A DNA stretch of 64,000 bases from Gyrodactylus bullatarudis. Taxonomy: Eukaryota > Platyhelminthes > Monogenea > Gyrodactylidea > Gyrodactylidae. Under the pieces are notes generated by a model that saw only the letters and a program-made list of their open reading frames with translations, did no database searches and was not told where the DNA came from. The translations under genes and the position numbers were made by a program. Below are positions 53,001 through 62,246 of the stretch, in pieces; position 1 is the stretch's first letter, and each line of letters opens with the position of its first letter. The stretch covers positions 1-64,000 of the forward strand of contig SSNU01000207.1 of the NCBI GenBank assembly GCA_012064415.1, written 5' to 3'.

Positions 53001-55706
53001 AGGGAATCCCTTTTTCGATGCACGAATGAAGATAAACGCCCCAAAGCAGTAGAATTATTTTCTTTCTGAGAAAAAATCAAGGGTTTTATAAAGCTAATTT
53101 ATATAAAGTCTGGAATCTGGGAATTTTACAATTTTTCTATCAAGAATTCGAATATGTTGAAGATTTTTTGGAATCCAGATATTGTTGTCTACTTTTGCCC
53201 TTTGAAGAAAAAAATTATTTTTGGTCATTTTTCCAATTTCGATTCCAATTTTTATTGATTTGAAACTGGTACGGTGGTCAAAAGAGGTTTTTCAGGATCA
53301 AGATTTCGATTTTTTATCATTTTCATTACTTGAAAATTAATGTCGATTTTCTGCTTTCTTGTGTAATTCCGATCCTGAAAAACCTCATATGAACCAACTT
53401 TAGTTTTAAAATATTCTCTCAATTTTCAGAATACCACATTCCTTGCTCAGAGTCAGATAAAAAATGCTACAGCTGATACACTCTTTTTCAAGAAGGCAAT
53501 TCTCGAAGAGGTACTTGAAAAGACTGGCACAGTAGAGGATTTGAACCAAGAGGTTTACGATGAAGATGGGTAAATCAAGCTTTCACTCTATATTACTCTC
53601 AAAAAAAGAAAGGCTTTCCCTTTACTCCTACTACAAATTGAAGTTCTCGCTCTATTAAACTGCACCCAAAGTATAGACACGTTTAAACAGTTTAAGCGTT
53701 GGGAATAATTTTAAACAAAAATAAATTCACGATATGTGTGTGCAATGCAAACAAATTTTCACGTGTCATCCGAATGATAATGATAACATATTTTTATCTA
53801 GGAAAAAGAAAAGAATACACTTGAAAGTAAAAATTCATTTTCTATAAGACTCTCCTTCTCTTTCCCGCCAAGTTGACGTAGTTAAACAAACTACACTCCT
53901 AATTGTAATGCCATGTTTTTCTTATTACATTTTGCTTTCGAGGAATTGGGAAAAGTATCCTCTTCCCTTGAAAAAAAAACATGAAGAGTTTGGATAAGAG
54001 GGAGTAAACTTGTTAAAATCGTACCATGCTATAGCATCTTTTTTCTCGAGATTAATTCAATCTGTCCTAATCGTTTTGTATAGGAAAATCAATTCGAAGT
54101 AATTTATTCAAGATTACTCAAATCACATTTATAAATTATCTAAATTCTAATTTAAATTAACAACTTTTTGAATACTGAATACTTTTAAGAAAATAATCAA
54201 AAATTAGGTTTTTGAATTTGAAATACTTCAATTGGTGTTCTACTCATCTTGGAAGGGTATAAGAAATGTTTAGAACTATGCTATTGAACCTTGTGATAGA
54301 TGATCATTTTTTCTTCTTGAATAAGGTGATACGCGGGAGTATATATGATCAATTATATATAAGTACACTCATGAAAAAACTAGAATATATTTATACAATA
54401 ATTTATCTAGCCAAGTTTAAGGATAGGTTTATCGAAAAAATCAATCTCAATTTGTAAAATAAAATTAATGATTGGAAAAAATTCATTGTTGTAGAAAACT
54501 ATTGCATCATTCGATATTTGGACCGATGCGCTTCCTGAAACCAAATGAAACAGCCCAATTCCTCTATCGTCTCAGAAGGGAAACAGATGACAGTTTAAGT
54601 TGGTTTAAATTTTTTCAATTCACACTATAGCATGATGATAACCTCTTGATTTTCAAGAAAACCCAAAAGCTGTCTTTGGTAAATTGGATCTAGCCTGGTG
54701 TTCCACTATGGGGCGTATCACTCGTCTTCAAACCTCAGAGGCTAAACGTGAAGTGAGTTTAATACTCGATTGGAATACTTGAATATCTCTCCAACATCAA
54801 ATTTCAGTTCAAGATGGAAGACTTGATCCTTGAGGTGACCGATATTCCAACCGAGGCTAATGTCTACGAGAGTTTCACCATGAAATGCTCACTCTACAAC
54901 ATGACGTGAGTAGATAGACTTAAACATTTTCTTATTCCTATTACAACTCTGATTAAAATTCTAGTGGGAGATCTTTAAATCTTGAAATTTCTATTGAACC
55001 ATTCGATTTAGACATAACCAAATTCGGTTCAGAGGAAGATGATCGGATCTTGAATCAAATGAAAATACCAGGTCATCTCTACGTTCGAACAGCAAACTTT
55101 TTTTGGCTAGGAAAAGTTTCAAAGAATATTGGAGAAATCAAGGCTAATGACAAAATGTCCCTCGAATTCACACTAATTCCCACTAAAGCTGGCCTGCAGG
55201 TAACTCCTCTCTTTTTTTCTTTAAACTAATATGTATTGATTTTTTTTCTCGTATTTAATGAGAATCTCAAGAATTCTTATTAAGCAAAGAGTAGTAAAAT
55301 ACTAAGTGAATCTTTGCATGTTACTCGTATTTTTAATGTTCTGCATACATATTTTTCTCTATGTATCTTTCATAATATGTGATACATATCTATATCTTTA
55401 TCACTCAAGATTAAGGACAATTTTTCGATCAGGCTTTGACTCTGAAACGAGTATATATTGCTCAAAAAAATCAAAGTGTTGTAAATTCAGCTCATGTCTT
55501 TCTTTTGGTTCCCAAATCTCTTATTCTGTGTCAATGTTTCCCTTCTTCTTTACAGTTTCAATAATAATTCAGATTAAAATGATTTCCCTGATGTATCGAT
55601 AACACTCATCTCTCATTTTCAGACGCTCAGTGGCCTAAGACTGATTGATTTCGGCTGTGGCTTTGACAGAATATTCGACAACATTTATCAAGTTTTTGTG
55701 AAATAA
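41018..55706 (+). CDS. TRAPPC13: Trafficking protein particle complex subunit 13
   Basis: Twelve exons: 41018-41103, 42593-42748, 49789-49900, 50387-50618, 50827-50870, 50935-50979, 53430-53569, 54495-54598, 54658-54752, 54808-54905, 54965-55199 and 55623-55706. Phases match throughout and the protein is 476 aa, somewhat longer than the roughly 420 of vertebrates. TRAPPC13 is a DUF974-family subunit of the metazoan TRAPPIII complex, which activates Rab1 in ER-Golgi and autophagy traffic. Diagnostic blocks are IVYLGEAFSFHLNIFNESNQ, IKEVGTHELTCSVSYT, FLAQSQIKNAT, VFGKLDLAWCSTMGRITRLQ and LSGLRLIDFG at the C-terminus. The first exon adds 28 residues I cannot match to the family, so the N-terminus may be lineage-specific or exon 1 may be wrong. 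Intron 2 is 7 kb and carries repeats; introns 8-10 are only 55-59 nt. The stop codon overlaps an AATAAA. Confidence 0.88.
45265..45604. repeat. 340-bp foldback element, TAAAGCTAA family
   Basis: Starts TAAAGCTAACTGATATGAA and ends TTCATATTAACCAACTTTA, inverted. Internal mirrors include CCTACTCATGTTGCCCA against TGAGCAACATGAGTAGG. It lies in TRAPPC13 intron 2. A relative is at 5836-6058. A TA or TTA target duplication is possible but not distinguishable from the termini. Confidence 0.6.
46594..46905. repeat. Inverted repeat related to the one in innexin intron 2
   Basis: Left arm has GGCATAATTCGAATC and TGAACTTTGAGTTGA; right arm has AGTTCAAAAGTGTCAACT and GATTTGAATTATGCC, roughly mirrored over 300 bp. 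It lies in TRAPPC13 intron 2. A further loosely similar palindromic block follows at about 47380-47720. Confidence 0.5.
47984..48184 (+). other. Unassigned open frame inside TRAPPC13 intron 2
   Basis: A 66-codon frame whose middle, EEMARRMRLNDIHESYPNLH followed by YCEEFVRDYVEF, has a protein-like residue mix unlike the surrounding AT-rich sequence. I do not recognise it. It is not needed to close the TRAPPC13 frame. It could be an alternative exon, a nested gene fragment or a transposon remnant. Confidence 0.25.
53086..53404. repeat. Foldback element in TRAPPC13 intron 6
   Basis: Starts AAAGCTAATTTATATAAAG and ends CATATGAACCAACTTT. It contains an internal mirrored pair, GAGGTTTTTCAGGATC (53285) against GATCCTGAAAAACCTC (53370). 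It ends about 25 nt before the exon 7 acceptor at 53429. Confidence 0.55.
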
Positions 55707-56349
55707 ATTATTTTTGAAAAATTCCATATTTTATATACACCATAGTTCAAAAATATCTTTATTATCATAATGCATACATTTTCTCCAACAAAATGAAAAG
55801 ACTAAAGACCATGTTCACTGAACATTGTTCAGTCAAAAGCTGGCGAGAATTCCAATTTATTGATCAAAATTTCAAAAATTCTGTCAACCCAATAGAATTT
55901 ATTTTCTTATCGTTACAATAATTGTAGCAATTTCAAGTTTATATTTTTATCTCTGATAGTCACTGTTTTAGTCAGTTTTTCTAGAAAAATTTATGAAAAT
56001 TTTCAATCTAAAGTTGCTGTGCTTTCTACTCCTTTCTTATTGTGGTACACTCATTCTTTCAGTAAGTAAAGGTTCCTTTTAGATTTTAGTGCTACATTAG
56101 TAACTGCATACAGTCGGATTCAAGTTGTGCCAGGTCCAGTGACTGCTGTCATGGCCATTGTAGTCCACTGAGATACATTTGCATAAATCATAACAAGCCT
56201 TAATATGACAGAATATTCAATCTTATTATTTTTTCTGAAAGGTTTACTTTTTTTCCGAAAATTCTTTTACATCCTAGAAATATTAAGAGTTATTCTTGTC
56301 AAGAACAAAAGCTCAATGGTGAAATTGGTCTTCTATGATGCCTGTAAGA
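55707..56349. other. Intergenic downstream of TRAPPC13
   Basis: TRAPPC13 3' flank, AT-rich. No supported gene. Confidence 0.45.
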
Positions 56350-56926
56350 GATGATCGGGTAACACTTCACTTCGGGTACAGCGAAAAACTCCATTTAGGG
56401 GGGAGTTTTGCGTTAGCCAATGAGAATCAATCAAAAACCTGAGTGCAATACATTTCCTATTAAGTGCTATTCTTTTCTATTGTAGTCTATTCGAGTCTAT
56501 GATTATATACAAATCCTCGAATACTATTCTCCATACTTCACTTGAGGTACATTGAGCAAGCCTAATCATACAGGGCTTATTTCTGAATTAATTCAACCAT
56601 TTTTTCATAGAACTTGATTAGTAATTTAGCTGAACTTTTTCAATTTAGGAAAAGGCTTTGAAAATATACAAAATTAAGGGTGAATTAATTCAGAAATAAG
56701 CCCTGTATGATTAGGCTTGCTCAATGTACATCAGGTGAATTATGGAGAATAGTATTCGAGGATTTGTATATAATCATAGACTCGAATAGACTACAATAGA
56801 AAAGAATAGCACTTAATAGGAAATGTATTGCACTCAGGTTTTTGATTGATTCTCATTGGCTAACGCAAAACTCCCCCCTAAATGGAGTTTTTCGCTGTAC
56901 CCAAAGTGAAGTGTTACCGATGATCG
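56350..56926. mobile_element. Complete 561-bp MITE with 8-bp target-site duplication
   Basis: The element 56358..56918 has 238-bp terminal inverted repeats (56358-56595 and 56681-56918) around an 85-bp spacer. The ends read GGTAACACTTCACTTCGGGT and the reverse complement with one difference in this stretch. The arms are highly similar, so insertion was recent. It is flanked on both sides by GATGATCG (56350-56357 and 56919-56926), a clean 8-bp target duplication. An 8-bp TSD fits hAT, Merlin or P superfamilies; the GG terminus is not the usual hAT or P end, so the superfamily is open. No coding capacity. Confidence 0.88.
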
Positions 56927-57125
56927 ATAACATGGGATGATCTGGGTATTGAATTTTCCTAAAATAGAAGGTACTCTCATGAGTTTTTTTTCGCAGAAAC
57001 TAACCAGAAATACAATTCTTTGATAAATATTCTTTAGAATAAAAAGAAAACTTGAAATACAAGACTAAATACAGATAATTTATTCAGTAAAAATGTTATG
57101 ATCACAAATATAAATGTCTGAATCT

Positions 57126-58023
57126 CTATTGATAAATGTCAGCTATGGATAATCTATTGACAAGGCCAAGAATAGGATGGCCATATGTCCAAACATCCCA
57201 TCCTATCGAGTAAATAGTCAAGAAAACCATTTGTCTCATGATAATGGACTCAAAATTAACAGGAACTTTTAAGAGCCTCACTGAATAATTGAGAGTGGCT
57301 AGAGCTTTTCTATTCGTACTTGATAGTGCTGGTAGACAAAGACCAAGCACATTGACGTTTGTAGCGTGAAATTGACGATAGAGAGATTCATTGAAAGCTT
57401 TTAGGAAATTTGCCTGGGATACACTCATTATTGGGTCCTTTTGATAGGAAACATTATGCCATATATTCAGAATTGAACCTTTGTTTGCAATCAAGAGTCT
57501 CTCGATTAAATCTCTAATGACTGACCAAATACAGTTATAAATGGGATCTTCAACCGTGTACTGATATAGATTTGTAACTAAAAAGTAATTAAATTCAATA
57601 AAAAATTACTCAAAACAGCTATTTCTTGATCTTCTGCGATCTTTAGAGCGTTTCCCTTTAAATCTGGCGAATAACTTTCAACTTTTAAGTGAATACATTC
57701 ATAACCCATGGATTCATAGGCTTTAAAGAAAGCCCTAGTAACTCCATCTTCTTCGCCAACAAGTACTATCGTAGATTAATAAAAAGAGAAATATTACCAA
57801 TTTTCTTGTTTTTCTTGGTTCTGTCACACGAGAGATATCCTCTAATTGAACTGGATATGCGAAAAGTCCAAGATCCAATTTGTATAACTATATAGGTACC
57901 CCAATAAGCTGTATACACCAAGCCAACTGATGCAAATATTTTCAGAATTTTTAGATAAGCTTTCCAGACATCTTTGGAAGCCAAATCCAGTATCAAATCA
58001 TAATTACTGTATGAATTGCTCAT
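57126..58023 (-). CDS. HSDL1-like inactive short-chain dehydrogenase
   Basis: Three exons on the minus strand: 58023-57798, 57765-57610 and 57577-57126, giving 277 aa. Both introns are exactly 32 nt (57797-57766 and 57609-57578), start GTAAT and end TAG. Without both removals the frame breaks. The N-terminus has a membrane-like segment (VGLVYTAYWGTYIVIQIGSW), then the Rossmann first strand KKIVLVGEEDGVTRAFFKAY, then KGSILNIWHNVSY and SQANFLKAFNESLYRQF, which align along the SDR fold. The spacing from the N-terminal segment to the first strand equals that in vertebrate HSDL1 as I remember it. Key SDR residues are missing: TGxxxGIG reads GEEDGVT, NNAG reads TNLY, and the YxxxK catalytic pair is absent. 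It is therefore a likely pseudoenzyme. It is shorter than HSDL1 (about 330 aa) at the C-terminus and is divergent from TRAPPC1. Confidence 0.75.
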
Positions 58024-58146
58024 ATCAGCCTAAAGAATTTAGTCAGTGCCAAAAATATATATACTATACTGAAATTTTCATAATAATCAACAACTTAAAC
58101 AATGATTAAAGATTAATTTGAATCTTTTATCAAGGCACCAGTACAA
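58024..58146. promoter_or_regulatory. Bidirectional promoter between HSDL1-like and TRAPPC1
   Basis: Only 123 bp separate the two divergent start codons. A TATATATACTATAC run at about 58046-58060 could serve as a TATA element on either strand. A shared core promoter is inferred from spacing. Confidence 0.5.
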
Positions 58147-58560
58147 ATGAAATGTTTAACATTTTATATTTTCGATAAAAATGGTAACAATATTTACTTT
58201 CAAGACTTTGATGGAGACTATTCTACGTCTGAAGATCATTTGAAGCTTGTCCGAGGTCTGATGAGTGGGCTTAAATCATTGTGTGAGAAAATTTGCCCAG
58301 GTAGATCGGATTTAGCATATTTTACTTTTAATACCATCTCATACAAAGTGCATTATTATGAAACTTTAACTAGACTCAAATTTATTCTATTCACAGAAAA
58401 TTCAACTGTATCCCTTGAATCAGAAATGAAACATTTCCACTACTTATATGTAAAGTATGTCCTTAAGAATCCGTGTATTTCTCCAGATGACTACATTGAT
58501 AGCGAATTGTTCAAGAAGAATGTCGGACATTTTATAAACCAAACTGTGATGTTAAAATAA
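58147..58560 (+). CDS. TRAPPC1: Trafficking protein particle complex subunit 1
   Basis: Single-exon frame of 137 aa, close to the roughly 145 aa of vertebrate TRAPPC1 (yeast Bet5). TRAPPC1 is a longin-fold core subunit of TRAPP, the GEF for Rab1/Ypt1 in ER-to-Golgi transport. It starts CLTFYIFDKNGNNIYFQDF, the first longin strands. The conserved TISYKVHYYETLTRLKFILF corresponds to the family block SRYKLHYYETPTGIKVV, and YVKYVLKNP with SELFKKNVGHFI matches the C-terminal helix region. The ATG used directly precedes the first strand, so it is well placed. AATAAA overlaps the stop codon (58556-58561). WDR37 follows on the same strand after 93 bp, suggesting joint transcription. Confidence 0.92.
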   Translation: MKCLTFYIFDKNGNNIYFQDFDGDYSTSEDHLKLVRGLMSGLKSLCEKICPGRSDLAYFTFNTISYKVHYYETLTRLKFILFTENSTVSLESEMKHFHYLYVKYVLKNPCISPDDYIDSELFKKNVGHFINQTVMLK

Positions 58561-58653
58561 ATATTTTTTATTCCTTGTTCTAATTCTTCATCGAAAAGAA
58601 AATTTACTCCACAAACCCTAATTAAATTTTTTTTCAGACTGATTCAAACTAGA
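58561..58653 (+). promoter_or_regulatory. Intercistronic region with strong 3' splice site (candidate trans-splice acceptor)
   Basis: Between the TRAPPC1 stop and the WDR37 start. A long pyrimidine run ending TTTTTTTTCAG places an acceptor at 58636-58637, 16 nt before the WDR37 ATG. No good donor (GTAAG or GTGAG) is visible between the genes. With an AATAAA at the upstream stop, this is the layout of a spliced-leader operon junction. The alternative is a cis-spliced 5' UTR exon further upstream. Confidence 0.5.
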
Positions 58654-60718
58654 ATGGCTGATTCAACTACAACTGAAAACAACAATCAAAATGAATCTAT
58701 TAATGGAATAGTTAATGATTTAATGGAGGATTATTGTAAGCATCATGGACAATCAGTTCTACCTCGTGAGTTCCGCACTAAGCTTCATAAATTGTTTGCT
58801 CGCATTGAACGAGAATTCGAACGGGAATATCAAAAAGTGTATGCTGAAAACTTTTCCTATCAAGAGAGACTTGAAAAGCTGGAAGAGCCAGATCATTTTG
58901 ATGTTAATAACATTGTTAAAAGAAGTGCAAGTCAGTTATCTCAAAAGATTAAACAACAGTATAAACAATCAACATCGAAAATTGTCTCAAGTCTTCGTCA
59001 GAGTGGTCTCTCAAGTAACTCAACAGATGAACGATCCTCGGATAACGGAATATCAATCTTGAATAAAACAATTTACTCTCGAAATATAAATTCAATCGGT
59101 TCAAATAACAATTACAGATGCAATAATCAGTTTATAAAAAAATGGACTGCTCACAAAGATGGAATATGGGAGATTAAACCATTCAAAAATCTTATTGCAT
59201 CTAGTTCTGCTGATAAAACAGTAAAAATTTGGTCTAATGACGAGTTTGTCAATTGTCTTTTGACCTACGTTGGACATGTTGGTAGTGTAAATAGTATACG
59301 ATTTCGTGAAAATGATCATTTAATGCTAACGTCAAGTGGCGATGGAAGTGCCCATCTAATTCGATTACCCACCAATGAACTTCAAGCAGCTCAATCAGCA
59401 GCAAAACTGAATGATTACCATGGATATATTAGCGCCATAAAAGCTGCTTCTATTGCGATTAACTCTGATGTTTCTGGGAGTTGTCAACATCAATTTATTC
59501 AGACAAATAGTTGGTTTTTTTCTCATTAATCATGTGTTTTTGCCTGTTTTTAATGTGTCTCTCATTATTTAAAGGTGCCAATCTTGATAACAATTTAATT
59601 GAAGAACTCTTCAACCTTGATCAAACAGGTGAGTAAAGTCTTTTGAATTTATGAGGATACACGATGTTTATACTTTAATGTTATGTATTTCAGATTCTCC
59701 TGTCAAAGTTCCACCAACATTTCCGTCGAATACTCTTTGCAGTCTGATAATAAAACACCCAAGAATGACTTATCAGTCTGTTAATCTAAATTCTAACGGA
59801 AGTACTCTTTCGAAAGATAACTCCCAGATGGATTCCAGTATACTTGAAGCTGCGGATTTTATTTCAGGTCGAGATCACATTGTCACAGCTGGGTGGGATC
59901 GAATTGCCAGAATTTATGATTTATCTACAGGCCAAGAGACCAGTACTCTTTCTGGCCATGATAACCAATTATCTGATGTCCGGTGTGCTCCAAATGGCGA
60001 GCATGTCATTTTGACTTCGTCTAAAGATGGTACATTTCGAATATGGGATCTGAGATCACACAGAGCTGAGATGCACGTTCAACAAGCACACTCGGGCTGT
60101 GTTAGTTCAGCTCAATTCGTACCCGGCAATCCTCTTTATCTCATAGTTTCTGCTGGTAGGGATAGATTTTGTCGCTTCTCAGATATTCGTTACTCGGTTA
60201 GTAACTCATTCATCTTTTCAAAGGATCTTTCCTCGCCAATTTATCGTTTTGACATTTCCTGTGGAAGTCCCAAGTTGAAACTGAGTCCAACAACTTCAGC
60301 TCTACCTGAGGCTGCGAATGAAACCCAAAAGATTACCAGTTTCAATCCAAAAATGAATGTTATTGCACTTCCATTAGACAATCAAGAAATCAGATTTATA
60401 GATATGCAAGGTAACAGTATTGGCCGACTAACGAAAAATAATAATTTGGTAAGAATTGAAAAAATATTGATCTGTTAATTTAAGGTTAGGAAAATAAAGT
60501 TGAAAGTTATCAGTTTTAATATCTAGAGGAAACGGAAAAAAATATTGCGCATCTAGACAAAAAAGTTCAACATATTTTAGTTATTGCTTTTTTCTCCCAT
60601 TTAGGATCATTCAAGAATTGTTACTAGTGCTTCTTGGGCTGAAGAAGGGAAGAGCAATTTCATGACGTCTTCCTTTGATACGACAGCTTCCGTATGGAAT
60701 GTAACCTTTTCAGGTTAG
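58654..60718 (+). CDS. WDR37: WD repeat-containing protein 37
   Basis: Four exons: 58654-59509, 59575-59628, 59694-60448 and 60605-60718, phases matching, 592 aa (vertebrate WDR37 is just under 500). The N-terminal helical segment has FRTKLHKLFARIEREFEREY, followed by SASQLSQKIKQQYKQSTSKI, which mirrors the WDR37 block [20 protein letters not shown]. At least six WD repeats follow, for example WTAHKDGIWEIKPF, YVGHVGSVNSIRF, TAGWDRIARIYDL, LSGHDNQLSDVRC, TSSKDGTFRIWDLR and SAGRDRFCRFSDIR, and FDTTASVWNV closes the propeller at the C-terminus. In vertebrates WDR37 binds PACS1/PACS2 and influences ER calcium and trafficking. The first donor is the weak GTTGGT, also used in TRAPPC13 intron 8. The extra length lies in Ser/Asn-rich linkers between repeats. 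Confidence 0.92.
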
Positions 60719-60908
60719 AAAAGGCATTAGACGAAAACTACAAATGAAAATATTTATAATCAGTTGTTAGAAGAGAACAGAAATTTTTCACGTTAAAGAT
60801 TTTCATAGAAAGGCCTTTGTATGGACCAAAAAAAATTATCATTGTAAATAAGAATATTTTTGAAAATATAATTAATTTATTTCAACCAAACTACAATATT
60901 GATCTGAG

Positions 60909-61264
60909 TTAGCAGTAGTTTTGAGATTTGCAACATGGAGAGTAGTCAACGCATGGATTGCAGTAGTTGACTGGTGCAACAGTGCAGTATTGTTGAACAG
61001 GTTGAGCACATCCTACTACGGCGGGAACACAACAGCCGGCGCTAGATGATGGAGCGACAGCAGCTTGCATGCTAGGGGTGGCGAAGCTTGATCCTGCTGA
61101 GTTCCAAACGCTGTGAGAGAAATTAGAATGAATTAGAATGCATTTTAACTCATGTCCACAAACACTTACTGTCCGGGAAAGAAGGCACATGGATCGAGAA
61201 CAGCGTTGGTTTGGACGAGGTCCTGACCGCTGCAGTTGGCGACTCTATTGTTACAACAGTTCAT
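60909..61264 (-). CDS. Small cysteine-rich protein, type A, copy 1
   Basis: Mirror copy of 61889-62244: exons 61264-61170 and 61110-60909, intron 59 nt, 98 aa. It starts MNCCNNRVANCSGQDLVQTN and has CAFFPG just before the intron. The second exon is Ala/Ser/Val-rich with CC and CxxC pairs and ends CCKSQNYC. No signal peptide, so probably intracellular or a structural/extra-organismal coat component secreted otherwise. I do not recognise the family. The GC content is visibly higher than the surroundings. May be an assembly duplicate of the other arm. Confidence 0.6.
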
Positions 61265-61386
61265 TGTTAACTTCTAATACGACTTTCAACTGACCAGGCT
61301 TATATATCTCGAATTAAATTGCGTAATGACCACTTGTTCGAATCACACAAAAAAGTATTAAGCCTGGTGTATCTTAAATTTAGGAT

Positions 61387-61394
61387 TATATAAA
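61387..61394 (+). promoter_or_regulatory. TATA box of Cys-rich type B gene, copy 1
   Basis: TATATAAA about 40 bp upstream of the ATG at 61435. The mirror copy is at 61759-61766 on the minus strand. Confidence 0.6.
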
Positions 61395-61434
61395 TGAAGA
61401 AACAACTCAATCTGACCATAATCATCTGAGAATA

Positions 61435-61703
61435 ATGTGCTCAAACGGACAAGTCACAAGACTCGGTGCTGACCCAAACATTGTCTTCCCTGTCAAGGCC
61501 ACCACTTGCACCAAAACCAGGTACACTGTCTTGAGACCAGAATATTACGAAGCCACCAAATGCTATGAGACCTGCACACCATGCAACATCCCATGCTTAC
61601 CAAACACCTCACCTGTCGCTACTCAACAGGGAACATTGAATCCAGGCTGTGCTATCACTGGCAACCCCTGCAACAACGTCACAGCTCTCGCCAAGAGATT
61701 CTG
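61435..61703 (+). CDS. Small cysteine-rich protein, type B, copy 1 (truncated by N)
   Basis: Starts MCSNGQVTRLGADPNIVFPV and carries CxPCNIPC and NPGCAITGNPC. The coding sequence is identical to the complete copy at 62700-62972 up to the last Cys codon, where the N at 61704 interrupts it. Translation past the N is artefactual. No signal peptide. The 5' flank differs from that of the other copy from just before the ATG, although the CDS is identical. Confidence 0.6.
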
Positions 61704-61846
61704 NCCGTTTGAGCACATTATTCTCAGATGATTATGGTCAGATTGAGTTGTTTCTTCATTTATATAATCCTAAATTTAAGATACACCAGGCTTAATACTT
61801 TTTTGTGTGATTCGAACAAGTGGTCATTACGCAATTTAATTCGAGA

Positions 61847-61854
61847 TATATAAG
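61847..61854 (+). promoter_or_regulatory. TATA box of Cys-rich type A gene, copy 2
   Basis: TATATAAG about 40 bp upstream of the ATG at 61889; the mirror copy serves the gene at 61264. Types A and B are read divergently from the about 440-bp segment between their ATGs. Confidence 0.6.
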
Positions 61855-61888
61855 CCTGGTCAGTTGAAAGTCGTATTAGAAGTTAACA

Positions 61889-62244
61889 ATGAACTGTTGT
61901 AACAATAGAGTCGCCAACTGCAGCGGTCAGGACCTCGTCCAAACCAACGCTGTTCTCGATCCATGTGCCTTCTTTCCCGGACAGTAAGTGTTTGTGGACA
62001 TGAGTTAAAATGCATTCTAATTCATTCTAATTTCTCTCACAGCGTTTGGAACTCAGCAGGATCAAGCTTCGCCACCCCTAGCATGCAAGCTGCTGTCGCT
62101 CCATCATCTAGCGCCGGCTGTTGTGTTCCCGCCGTAGTAGGATGTGCTCAACCTGTTCAACAATACTGCACTGTTGCACCAGTCAACTACTGCAATCCAT
62201 GCGTTGACTACTCTCCATGTTGCAAATCTCAAAACTACTGCTAA
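61889..62244 (+). CDS. Small cysteine-rich protein, type A, copy 2
   Basis: Exons 61889-61983 and 62043-62244, joined by a 59-nt GT-AG intron (GTAAGT donor), 98 aa. About a dozen cysteines, several as CC pairs (MNCC, GCC and PCC), with LDPCAFFPG at the exon junction. The first exon is shared in plan with 63122-63243 (LDPCSLFPG, same phase-2 donor), so the two are paralogues. TATA box 35-42 bp upstream. AATAAA near 62397 may be the poly(A) signal. Function unknown. High GC and strong core promoter suggest abundant expression, perhaps as a cuticle, shell or sperm/egg structural protein, but this is a guess. Confidence 0.7.
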
Positions 62245-62246
62245 CT

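Larger units (their letters stand above)
60907..62246. repeat. Inverted repeat with 542-bp identical arms around a single N
   Basis: Arms 60907-61448 and 61705-62246 are mirror images about 61576.5. Every stretch I compared, including an intron, is identical. The 256-bp centre (61449-61704) ends in the only N of the window. Each arm holds one small Cys-rich gene, its promoter and the first codons of a second gene. The N and the perfect arms suggest a collapsed or mis-joined palindrome: the sequence after the N restarts at the 5' end of the gene that was just being read. A true recent inverted duplication with missing sequence at the N is equally possible. Confidence 0.85.

Noticed and set aside
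61704..61731. C-terminal extension of the B copy 1 protein past the N
   Set aside because: The bases after the N are the reverse complement of the gene's own 5' end, so the extension is an assembly artefact.
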